Positions 43,642-51,460 of a stretch of DNA of 64,000 nt are shown here, piece by piece. Position numbers and translations under genes: made by a program. A model generated the notes under the pieces. The model was not told where the DNA came from, did not search any database, and saw nothing but the letters and a program-made list of their open reading frames with translations. Each line of letters begins with the position of its first letter. The first letter of the stretch is position 1. The DNA lies in the NCBI GenBank assembly GCA_040752025.1, contig JBFMFR010000006.1, positions 62,001 to 126,000 on the forward strand, in the 5' to 3' direction. This DNA is from JBFMFR01 sp040752025. Its GTDB lineage: Bacteria; Chloroflexota; Anaerolineae; Anaerolineales; UBA4823.

Positions 43642-43872
43642 ATGTCTGCTGAAAGTGAAAGTAAACATGTACCCTGGTTTCTCTGGCCCTTTTGGGCTAT
43701 CTGGCGCCTTGTAGCGTTGATCGTCGGCCTGACAGGCCGCCTGATCGCGGTGATTCTAGGACTGGTACTGATGGTGGTGGGCGTTATTGTCAGCCTGACG
43801 ATTGTCGGTCTGATCGTGGGCATCCCCCTTTTCATCATCGGCCTGCTGCTGGTTTTCCGCGGTTTGTTCTAG
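43642..43872 (+). CDS. Small two-helix membrane protein
   Basis: The 76-residue protein has a short polar N-terminus, a Trp/Pro-rich interfacial stretch (VPWFLWPFWAIWRLVALI) and two long hydrophobic segments separated by a GR turn. I do not recognise a family. AAGGAGAG lies before the ATG, and a strong hairpin terminator follows at 43883-43922, which together support a real gene. Confidence 0.6.
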   Translation: MSAESESKHVPWFLWPFWAIWRLVALIVGLTGRLIAVILGLVLMVVGVIVSLTIVGLIVGIPLFIIGLLLVFRGLF

Positions 43873-43882
43873 AACTGCACAA

Positions 43883-43922
43883 AAGCAAACAGGAGGCGCA
43901 CAATTTCGCCTCCTGTTTGCTT
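43883..43922. terminator. 16-bp convergent terminator
   Basis: AAGCAAACAGGAGGCG (43883-43898) pairs perfectly with CGCCTCCTGTTTGCTT (43907-43922). On the minus strand the stem runs into TTTT, fitting termination of the Agl23-NHL gene. It also ends the plus-strand small membrane-protein gene. Confidence 0.8.
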
Positions 43923-43948
43923 CAAAAAATATCGGCTGTCTTCCGGCG

Positions 43949-46900
43949 CTACGGCGAGATTTGAGCTGGTAGCACGAAGTGCATTATACGCCCGTTACCC
44001 GCATCACTCACCCATACGCCGCCAGTTGGGTCAGCCACAACCGAAGCCGGCATGCCAAACTGGTTTAGCCCAACTCCGTAATCCCCCCAATAATTCAGTG
44101 GATCGCCATTGGCAGAGAACCACAAGACACGATAGCCTTCTGGGTCGACCACCAACAGGTTGTTCCTGCTGTCCACTGCCATATACGGTTTATTGTCCAG
44201 CGACTGCCCAAACCAGGCCACCACATCCCAGGAATTCTGGAAGCGGAAGCGCCCATCCTCGCCTTCCACAAACACCTGGATACGTTGATTCCAGGTATCT
44301 GCAACGAATACGCGACCCTCATCATCCAGCGCCAGGCCTACTGGCTCATCGAATTCACCAGGGCCAACCCCAACTGTGCCGAACTGCGTCAGGTAATTTC
44401 CGTCTGCGTCGAAGACTACTACGCGCTTGTTACCTGTGTCAGATACGAACACCCGGCCATCTCGATCGACCGCCACATCTCGTGGTCCCCAAAACGCATC
44501 CGGCTCCTCAGCCTGACCAAAATACCCCCAGGAGTACACAAAGGCTCCCTCAGCAGTGAACCTCTGTACCCGGTGATTCCAGGTGTCAGCTACGTACACT
44601 GAGCCATCTGGACCTACTGCAATACCCCAGGGCTGGTTGAATGTCCCCTCCGCGGCGGTATCAGAAGCTACATCCCCATAGCTGCCCCACACCTGCAGAA
44701 CAGTCCCATCCGGGCGAACGTGCTGGATACGATGGTTGTCTGTATCCGCAATGTACAGACTGCCGTCTGCCGCCAGGGCCAGGTCGCGCGGCCGTTGGAA
44801 CTGTCCAGGCAGGTTACCGGGCAAGCCGAATGCCTGATCTGCCACGAGATCGAGGCGTTTTTCTTCGAACGGATCTTCAGGCCCCATAACTTCCGGAGAA
44901 GCCGCAATTCCGTAATTCCAGATCTGCGCCGCGACATCCTTGCGAATATACAGGCGCATACGCGCTGCAGGAGACCAGTTCGCCAGGCTTATTTCTCGAC
45001 CCACAGCCTCGCCGTACTTCGTGTAATCGCGGTTGAGCCAGATCTGGAAAATTGCCGCGCGCATTTGCCGGTCGCGCAGCGCATTCAGCACTCGCTCAGG
45101 AGTTAGCCCGAAATAATCTTGATTTGGCCACCAAAGACGGATGTAATCAAATTGATAAAACGCATTGCCAACGACAGGCTCAATCTTGCTGAAATTCGAA
45201 TCGCCAACCAGAATAGCCGATACCTCTCGCAAGCTACGCGTTGGTTTTGATCCAAAATATCGTACATCGGTGTAATTTCTCAGATACCACCAATAAGGAT
45301 ACGAAGTCTGGTCATCGTAGGCAATTGGCAAATTCAATCCGTTCGTAGTACGCATCGAAATCTCTTCGATCTGCGATAGAGCAACTTTTACGCCGCCGGC
45401 TGAATGCGCGTAAACTAGTAATTCATTGGCGTTGTCATAGTTGATATAGCTGGACTGGATTGCAGTGCGGGCCGTCAGGATGCCGAATAACGCGAAAACC
45501 ATCACCACCGATAGACGAGCCAGTTGCCCAAATTCCCAGGAACGCAGTAAGAATGCCAGCGCCACAGCACTGGCCACGGCCACCAAAGCGCTGACGACAA
45601 ATTCACTGGTGGTTTGCAACTGCTCTAACAGTTGGCCTTCAAATGGCGGAAACAACCCCAAGATCGCGCCAAACATGCTTACCAAACTGATCATCAGCAG
45701 CATTGTAACCACCACCAACAACCAGCCCTTGCGTTCTCGGAATGCAGCCCAATCGATTGCATCGATCTGCTGTCCCAGGCCCCAGGCCGTGCATAAAATC
45801 ATCGGGAATGCAATGTGCGCTGTCAACCAGGGCATCTTCTCCCCCGCAAGACTGTAAGCCACCAAGCTCGTGATCACCCAGAAAAAAAGCAGAGCAAACA
45901 TCGGCACTGGTTCTTGTTTCACTTCTACCGGCGACCATGTTTGCGGTAGCCAACCCGCGTTGTGAACAGAAGCCTCTCCAGACGGTTCATCGCGAACCCG
46001 ATTCTCCGCCGGTACAGACATATCCGCCTCTGATTCAACTGCATCTTCCTCCTCAACCAATCTGGCTTCCAGTTCATCTAGAGCCTGGCTCAGCGCCTCA
46101 TCCTCGGCCGTACGCTCCCATTCCACTGGCTGGACATCCTGCGCCTCCTCAACTGGTTCAGGCTGTACTGTATCATCCCAGTCCGCAAACTGCTTATGCG
46201 GCTTTAGTGGCCCGAACCACTCCCTCACACCTCTTGCCAACACCATCCCCAGCGCCAGGAGACAGCCTAATGCGGACAAGTATTCGTAGACTGGAATCTG
46301 GACCAATCCATAGTAATACCACGGCTGGCTGCCACGCTGTACACCCTGCTGCTCCAACCAATAGCCCAAAGAGCCCACCAGGCCCGTGAAGAATCCCGCC
46401 TCATTCGTGAAAACTGATGTGTAGATTACCGTGAATATCCCATAGAAAACCCCAGCATTGATCAACCACTCACGTGGATTCCACAGCAGGCCAATAGCCA
46501 CTGCCAGTAATGTAAGCGGGACGAGGAAAAGCGCAATATGCCCAATCTGCGTCCAATTCAGGCTGGCTACCTGGCTGGCATTGGTTGGAATACTCCAACC
46601 CACAGGATCTTTGAGTAGCTTACCCACCAGGCGCACCGGGAAAGGCGCTAATTGCGGAAGTACCATCGTGCCTAACAGAATGAGCAATCCGAAAGAGCGC
46701 TCATTACATAAATTCCGCCACCCATATCCTACGATCAAGAAATACAGAGCCGCAACTAACCCCACTACCGCCAGGGCCAATACCAATGACTGGAGCCAAG
46801 GGGGGCCGCTGTTTTGCAGCATGCCCAACTCCGTGCCGGGTGTGGCTGGTGCACCCGTTTCAACCGGTAAAGGTGGTTGGCTTTCTCGTAACCATAAACT

Positions 46901-47623
46901 GATCCCGCCAAAGGCAATAATCATCAAAAAAGCAAAGATCAATGACAGTAGGAAAAGGTTGCGCAGCGACTCGTCACGCCATTTCAAATGAGACAACTGA
47001 TAGATCAGGTAGAAAGCCAGGAAAACCATCGCCTGTGCCTGGTAAATAAATGATGTCTCTTTAGCGGTGAAATGCAACGCGGTCACCACCGAAATAATAT
47101 AAAGGTAGCGTGGAGTCCCCAGCTCCAAGTAACGTAGGATTCCCCACAACATCACAATGCCAAAAAATACCGAAAACACTTCGTTGCGCACATAGCGTCC
47201 ATAGTACAGGATGTAGGGAGAGATCAACATCAACACAGCCCCTACTAACACCCCGGTACGGCCCAGATAACGGCGGAAATACCACAGGAAGGCTACACTG
47301 GCGATACTGAACAACGCGGCCGGGATACGCGCCGTGAAATCATTATCCCCAAACATAAAATAAGATAAGGCGATCAGATGGAACTGAAACGGTCCGTGCA
47401 TAAGGGGATCATGTTGCAATCCCTGGCCGCGCTCGAAGCGCCATGAATAATATACATGCGTGTTTTCATCATGACTCATCACCCGCGCCCCCAGATCGTA
47501 AAAACGGCTGAACACAGCCAGTATGATGATCACCGCAAAGATCACCACTTCCCATTTCAACCGGATATTCAAAACGGATGATCGCTCTAACCAGTTAGGT
47601 TGTGACTCTGTTGTGGCTTGCAT
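43949..47623 (-). CDS. Agl23-type membrane glycosyltransferase fused to C-terminal NHL propeller
   Basis: The 1224-residue protein has two parts. Residues about 1-860 form a multi-pass membrane region of the TIGR03663 (Agl23/GT39-like) type, with the early acidic motif GARVMSHDENTHVYYSWRF and HGPFQFHLIALSYFMFGDND. A long acidic cytoplasmic or surface loop (rich in E and D, about 500-560) interrupts it. The C-terminal about 300 residues hold NHL repeats (LYIADTDNHRIQHVRPDGTV, VYVADTWNHRVQRFTAEGAF, VFVSDTGNKRVVVFDADGNY, VFVADTWNQRIQVFVEGEDG), forming a beta-propeller probably on the outer face. It may transfer sugar from a lipid carrier; the acceptor is unknown. It is downstream of the ECF sigma/anti-sigma pair on the same strand. 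Confidence 0.82.
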   Translation of the reverse strand: MQATTESQPNWLERSSVLNIRLKWEVVIFAVIIILAVFSRFYDLGARVMSHDENTHVYYSWRFERGQGLQHDPLMHGPFQFHLIALSYFMFGDNDFTARIPAALFSIASVAFLWYFRRYLGRTGVLVGAVLMLISPYILYYGRYVRNEVFSVFFGIVMLWGILRYLELGTPRYLYIISVVTALHFTAKETSFIYQAQAMVFLAFYLIYQLSHLKWRDESLRNLFLLSLIFAFLMIIAFGGISLWLRESQPPLPVETGAPATPGTELGMLQNSGPPWLQSLVLALAVVGLVAALYFLIVGYGWRNLCNERSFGLLILLGTMVLPQLAPFPVRLVGKLLKDPVGWSIPTNASQVASLNWTQIGHIALFLVPLTLLAVAIGLLWNPREWLINAGVFYGIFTVIYTSVFTNEAGFFTGLVGSLGYWLEQQGVQRGSQPWYYYGLVQIPVYEYLSALGCLLALGMVLARGVREWFGPLKPHKQFADWDDTVQPEPVEEAQDVQPVEWERTAEDEALSQALDELEARLVEEEDAVESEADMSVPAENRVRDEPSGEASVHNAGWLPQTWSPVEVKQEPVPMFALLFFWVITSLVAYSLAGEKMPWLTAHIAFPMILCTAWGLGQQIDAIDWAAFRERKGWLLVVVTMLLMISLVSMFGAILGLFPPFEGQLLEQLQTTSEFVVSALVAVASAVALAFLLRSWEFGQLARLSVVMVFALFGILTARTAIQSSYINYDNANELLVYAHSAGGVKVALSQIEEISMRTTNGLNLPIAYDDQTSYPYWWYLRNYTDVRYFGSKPTRSLREVSAILVGDSNFSKIEPVVGNAFYQFDYIRLWWPNQDYFGLTPERVLNALRDRQMRAAIFQIWLNRDYTKYGEAVGREISLANWSPAARMRLYIRKDVAAQIWNYGIAASPEVMGPEDPFEEKRLDLVADQAFGLPGNLPGQFQRPRDLALAADGSLYIADTDNHRIQHVRPDGTVLQVWGSYGDVASDTAAEGTFNQPWGIAVGPDGSVYVADTWNHRVQRFTAEGAFVYSWGYFGQAEEPDAFWGPRDVAVDRDGRVFVSDTGNKRVVVFDADGNYLTQFGTVGVGPGEFDEPVGLALDDEGRVFVADTWNQRIQVFVEGEDGRFRFQNSWDVVAWFGQSLDNKPYMAVDSRNNLLVVDPEGYRVLWFSANGDPLNYWGDYGVGLNQFGMPASVVADPTGGVWVSDAGNGRIMHFVLPAQISP

Positions 47624-47648
47624 GTAAGTTCCTTTTATTTCGTAGAGT

Positions 47649-48182
47649 TCAAGGTGTTACCACCGCAGATGAGTTCGGGGTATAGTTCGTATTCAAATTC
47701 GAGGGGGTGCTCTGCTGCTGAGTTCTAACCGGCGCACTGGCCGACGAGATACTGGGTGCCAGTGGGACAGAAACCGGTGTGGGAGCCAAAGCTTGTGCAC
47801 TTGCAGTTGGAACTATAGAATTATCAGAAATACGGTAGGATGTGATGTTGGCATCTCCATTTCCACTGGACGGAAGGGTCATTCCGGTTGACATCCAGCC
47901 AAACAAGATGATCAAGATCACTAAAAGCAACGCAACAGGTGTGGCTTTTCCCATCGTCGGTACAATCTTTGCAGGTGCATGGCAGCGCACCTGCAAAGCC
48001 AGTCGCCGCCGTAAACTTTGACGCACCCTGCTTTGAGAGCTCAAATCCACGTGCGCTAACCGGCGGGCCACATCCAATGAGCGTTTCTCTTCTTCCGAGA
48101 GCCCCACCATCGCCGATGAACGCTCACATAAAATCGTATCCAGTTCATGGTTGAAACGTTCCATCCGATCTCGCTCATCCAT
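47649..48182 (-). CDS. Probable anti-sigma factor (single-pass membrane protein)
   Basis: The 177-residue protein has a charged cytoplasmic N-terminal region (about 1-80; MDERDRMERFNHELDTILCE and LSEEEKRSLDVARRLAHVDL), one membrane helix (about 82-100; VALLLVILIILFGWM) and a Ser/Thr/Pro-rich outer tail. It overlaps the ECF sigma gene upstream by 8 bases. Topology and placement fit an anti-sigma factor, although the canonical zinc-binding HxxxCxxC motif is absent. The Agl23-NHL gene begins 25 bases downstream. Confidence 0.65.
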   Translation of the reverse strand: MDERDRMERFNHELDTILCERSSAMVGLSEEEKRSLDVARRLAHVDLSSQSRVRQSLRRRLALQVRCHAPAKIVPTMGKATPVALLLVILIILFGWMSTGMTLPSSGNGDANITSYRISDNSIVPTASAQALAPTPVSVPLAPSISSASAPVRTQQQSTPSNLNTNYTPNSSAVVTP

Positions 48183-48759
48183 TTCGAACTTCCTCCACTG
48201 CTAAGACAGCTCTCAACCTGCGAACAGCCCGGTACAGGATCACGCCCACATTCGTTTCTGATATACCTGTAACCTCAGCGATGCGGCGGTTGGTCAATCG
48301 CCCGGCGAATTTCAAACTCAAAAGATCTCGCTCTCGCTCGCTCAACTGAGCTAATGCTAACAGCATTTCCGTCTGAGTTTCACCCTGTATCAAACGATCT
48401 TCCGGCGAAACCGTCTGGTCAGCCTGATCTCCTGCATATTCCAGAGGTAAGTGTGCACGTCGCGCTTCACCTCGCAAGTGATTGTTGATCACGTTCCGGG
48501 CTATCTTGAACAGCCAGGCTCCGAATGAGCCGCGTCGGGCATCGTAATCCTCCAGATGCAGCAGCACTCGCTCGAAAGTAAGAGCAACGAGATCATCCGC
48601 GGTAACCGAATCGCCGCAGCGATAGCAGGCATAGTTATACACGCGCCCAAAATATTCATCATACCAAGCCATAAATTGCTGCGCATCCAGTTTACCGTCG
48701 CTTCGAGCAACGGTTTCGCCGGACAGCTTGGCTGGAATCCTCAGGAGCTTTGCATTCAT
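48175..48759 (-). CDS. ECF-type RNA polymerase sigma factor
   Basis: The 194-residue protein has sigma region 2 (FGRVYNYACYRCGDSVTADD, LVALTFERVLLHLEDYDARR, GSFGAWLFKIARNVINNHLR) and region 4 (LSERERDLLSLKFAGRLTNR, RIAEVTGISETNVGVILYRA). It should direct RNA polymerase to a small regulon under control of the overlapping anti-sigma gene. I prefer the ATG at 48759, which has GCAGG at proper distance. ATGs at 48765 and 48816 are alternatives, and the last would overlap the channel remnant stop (ATGA). Confidence 0.87.
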   Translation of the reverse strand: MNAKLLRIPAKLSGETVARSDGKLDAQQFMAWYDEYFGRVYNYACYRCGDSVTADDLVALTFERVLLHLEDYDARRGSFGAWLFKIARNVINNHLRGEARRAHLPLEYAGDQADQTVSPEDRLIQGETQTEMLLALAQLSERERDLLSLKFAGRLTNRRIAEVTGISETNVGVILYRAVRRLRAVLAVEEVRNG

Positions 48760-48812
48760 GATCATAACCTGCCATAGGTTAATACACACTTCGAGCAGAA
48801 GTATTACAAACT

Positions 48813-49230
48813 TCATTCTTCAGCAAGTACGACCAACGAATCACCCAATTCGAAAGTAATCAGATCCTTCTTGCGCGGGTTGATCACAATGCCATAGTGC
48901 TGGCTGGCAACTTCAGCAGCAGATGAGCGCCGGAAACCAACCGCCACTTCATCACGCTCCCGGGCAGCCTGAACCAGAGTAAAAAAGTTCACCGGAGCAT
49001 CCAAAGTAATGTAATCCATGATCGACTTCAGATAAATCTCAGAACCCTCCGGATCGAACAAATCTGCAAATACAGCGCTCAAGTATTTATTCTCAGAAAT
49101 CTGTGCCAACATCAAGCTGACTAATTCATCACTCACGATAAAATCGTCTGTGCGGGTAATCTCTGCCAACACCCGGTTACGAGTATCCACCATCTCGCTC
49201 ACCAAAGAGAAATCATATCCTGGCAAAAGC
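48813..49230 (-). pseudogene. C-terminal remnant of a CASTOR/POLLUX-type ion channel
   Basis: The roughly 139 residues after the rluB stop match the end of CASTOR/POLLUX-related ion channel proteins: DTRNRVLAEITRTDDFIVSD, ELVSLMLAQISENKYLSAVF, ADLFDPEGSEIYLK and the final DLITFELGDSLVVLAEE. Full-length members have about 600 residues with membrane helices and RCK-like domains; all of that is missing here. The frame continues upstream only through the tail of rluB in another frame, with no homologous residues. No good start or Shine-Dalgarno is seen; GTG, TTG and ATG codons occur near 49193-49202. The frame has no stops or frameshifts, so a retained small protein is possible. I treat it as a truncated gene. 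Confidence 0.7.
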
Positions 49231-50115
49231 TTATCGCTTGCGAGATTGTCGATTGGATCGACTCTTGTTAGCGTCGGATCCTTTTTTTGAATCCAAATTC
49301 CCCGGCGATTTCCTGAAATCTTCCTTGCCTGTACGGGAGCGTGCTTGTACGCGAGTTTTGGTCGCCTTTCCAGGTGTTTCACGCGAGGTGGAATTCCCTG
49401 TTTTTTCACCCTTCAGCATCGCCACTTCCTGGGGCGTCAACACCCGCCATTGGCGCGGGCGCAAACTCCCCAATAGTAGCGTTCCGATACGCACCCGGAT
49501 AATCTTCACCACCGGCAGCCCAATGAGCATACCCGTTTCCCGGATCTGCCGTTTGCGCCCTTCGCTCAAAACAACTTTCAGCCAGGCTCCTTTACCAGAT
49601 GTCGATTCCATGAAAACCTGGGCTGGTGCCGTGCGATAACCATCGCTTAGAACCACCCCTCGCCGCCAGTTAGCCAGTTGCTCTTCATCCGGGCGTCGCG
49701 CCACTAACACCCGGTATTCCTTCTCGTGTCCATAGCGCGGGTGCGTCAGTCGGTTCGCCAGTTCACCATCATTAGTCAACAGCATCAGCCCTTCACTATC
49801 CACATCCAACCTTCCTACCGGATAGATCTGCTCTGGGACATCCACTAAATCGCGCACAGTCGGGCGTGGATCCGGCGCGCTAACCGTTGAAAGCACACCA
49901 CGCGGCTTGTAAACCGCGATGTAAACGTATGCTTCCGGCAGCTTGATCGGCCGGCCATCCACCAGGATGCGCGCCCGGCCAGCTTCCGCTTTTGTGCCCA
50001 ATACAGCCACCTGGCCATCCAGAGTCACCCTGCCTGCCTGAATTAGCTCTTCACATGCTCGCCTAGAGCCCAGCCCTGCCCGGGATAGAATCTTTTGCAA
50101 TCGTTCTTCAGCCAT
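49231..50115 (-). CDS. rluB: 23S rRNA pseudouridine synthase RluB family
   Basis: RluB-type enzymes convert a uridine in 23S rRNA (position 2605 in E. coli) to pseudouridine. The 294-residue product has an N-terminal S4 RNA-binding domain (RLQKILSRAGLGSRRACEEL) and the catalytic motif YPVGRLDVDSEGLMLLTND with the active Asp. Further signatures are YRVLVARRPDEEQL and EGRKRQIRETGMLIGL. The last about 55 residues are a basic, low-complexity tail (Lys, Arg, Ser, Gly) that runs up to the channel remnant. It begins 2 bases after scpB, the usual scpB-rluB order. Confidence 0.94.
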   Translation of the reverse strand: MAEERLQKILSRAGLGSRRACEELIQAGRVTLDGQVAVLGTKAEAGRARILVDGRPIKLPEAYVYIAVYKPRGVLSTVSAPDPRPTVRDLVDVPEQIYPVGRLDVDSEGLMLLTNDGELANRLTHPRYGHEKEYRVLVARRPDEEQLANWRRGVVLSDGYRTAPAQVFMESTSGKGAWLKVVLSEGRKRQIRETGMLIGLPVVKIIRVRIGTLLLGSLRPRQWRVLTPQEVAMLKGEKTGNSTSRETPGKATKTRVQARSRTGKEDFRKSPGNLDSKKGSDANKSRSNRQSRKR

Positions 50116-50117
50116 TT

Positions 50118-50702
50118 TTACCCTTTCAAAATATCCGGACTTTCACCATTCTCCGGGAGCAAATCCCCCAGTTCCAATGGAGGCAATTCTGACAACGAAT
50201 TCAACCCAAAATATTGCAGAAACTCGGATGTAACGCTGTACAGGATTGGCCTTCCTGGCGCTTCAGCACGTCCAACTTCCTGAATCAAGCCCTTAGTTAG
50301 CAAACTCTTCAAGACCCCATCACTATTCACGCCCCGGATGGCATCAATCTGCGGGCGCGTGATCGGCTGTCGGTACATAATAATCGCCAACGCTTCCAAC
50401 GCCGCCCGGCTCAACCTTCCACTGATGTCCAAGCCCAAAAAGCGCTCGATTGCTGCTGCGGCTTGAGGAACAGAGGTCAACTGTACCCGCCCACGATAAC
50501 GTTGCAGGCACACACCGCGCCTTCCGGCCTGGGAAGTATAGTATGCTTCCAATTCATCCAAGCCCTGCTCCACCTCTGTTATCGGGAGATCCAGGGCCGC
50601 AGCCAGTTGAGACGCAGTCGCCGAGCCAGGTGCAACGAACAACAGCGCCTCTAACAAGGCGCTCAGACGTAATTCACTCTCTGGTAAAGATTGGTCATCC
50701 AT
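50118..50702 (-). CDS. scpB: Segregation and condensation protein ScpB
   Basis: ScpB is the winged-helix kleisin-binding subunit of the SMC-ScpAB condensin that organises the chromosome. The 194-residue product carries the family pattern LSALLEALLFVAPGSATASQ, LSRAALEALAIIMYRQPITR and PQIDAIRGVNSDGVLKSLL. It precedes rluB by 2 bases. scpA is not in the window, as the gene upstream is a divergent lipoprotein gene at 50813. Confidence 0.95.
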   Translation of the reverse strand: MDDQSLPESELRLSALLEALLFVAPGSATASQLAAALDLPITEVEQGLDELEAYYTSQAGRRGVCLQRYRGRVQLTSVPQAAAAIERFLGLDISGRLSRAALEALAIIMYRQPITRPQIDAIRGVNSDGVLKSLLTKGLIQEVGRAEAPGRPILYSVTSEFLQYFGLNSLSELPPLELGDLLPENGESPDILKG

Positions 50703-50812
50703 GCTATGATAAAATTCGTTTCTGTGCTAAACCACACTGAAGCCGGGTATCCTAAGCACATCATACCATCGAATGTCAGAAAACCCGGTTTCGCAAGATT
50801 AAATGGAGTAAG

Positions 50813-51391
50813 ATGATGTACACCCAATCTCAAAGATCAATGCGTTTTTTATTGGTTATTACTGTCCTTCTACTTGCCAGCCTGGCGTGCAGCCTGGCCA
50901 GAACCCGGACACCTACTCCGGCTCCCGTTCCCGTTTCCACGGAAGCCGTTGACGCTCTGGAAAAAGAAATCGAATCGGCGGCTGCCACAGCCGCCAGCGG
51001 GGGAGAAGTAAACTTAACCATTACTGAGCAACAACTCACCTCGGCCGCCGTTTTCGCATTACAACAACAACCCGACGCGCCAATCGAAGACTTTCAGGTT
51101 CACCTGCGCAGCGAGCAAATGCAAATCAGCGGGCGCGTTGTCAACCAGGGAACCTCCTTATCCTTCAAAGTAGCACTAAAACTCTCAGTCGATCCTACTG
51201 GAAAGCTTCAATACGAGATCATATCTGCCAAGCTGGGCAGCATCAGCCTGCCACAGTTCGTTATTGATGAGATTACCAGTCAGATAGACAGCGTACTCAC
51301 CTCGCAGCTTTCCACTACTGCTGGAGACCTCAACCTTAAACAAATCACCATCAACGAGGGCTACCTCACAATCATCGGTTCTCTGCGTTGA
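50813..51391 (+). CDS. Lipoprotein with LmeA/DUF2993-like lipid-binding fold
   Basis: The 192-residue protein has a lipobox at LLASLAC (C26) and a Thr/Pro-rich spacer. After that comes a beta-rich domain with GEVNLTITEQQLTSAAVFAL, QVHLRSEQMQISGRVVNQG and LNLKQITINEGYLTIIGSLR. The pattern resembles DUF2993/LmeA-type lipid-binding proteins, though the match is only by eye. It should sit on the outer face of the membrane. ATG codons at 50813 and 50816 are both possible; GGAG favours the second. A hairpin follows at 51398-51420. Confidence 0.65.
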   Translation: MMYTQSQRSMRFLLVITVLLLASLACSLARTRTPTPAPVPVSTEAVDALEKEIESAAATAASGGEVNLTITEQQLTSAAVFALQQQPDAPIEDFQVHLRSEQMQISGRVVNQGTSLSFKVALKLSVDPTGKLQYEIISAKLGSISLPQFVIDEITSQIDSVLTSQLSTTAGDLNLKQITINEGYLTIIGSLR

Positions 51392-51397
51392 AATCAA

Positions 51398-51420
51398 GGA
51401 CAACGCCTTTGTCGTTGTCC
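51398..51420 (+). terminator. Hairpin after the 50813 lipoprotein gene
   Basis: GGACAACG (51398-51405) and CGTTGTCC (51413-51420) form a perfect 8-bp stem with a 7-base loop. No T-run follows, so termination may be weak. Confidence 0.4.
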
Positions 51421-51460
51421 ACCAAGCCACAAATTAGAACTGGCTGTCGGATTATCCAAA

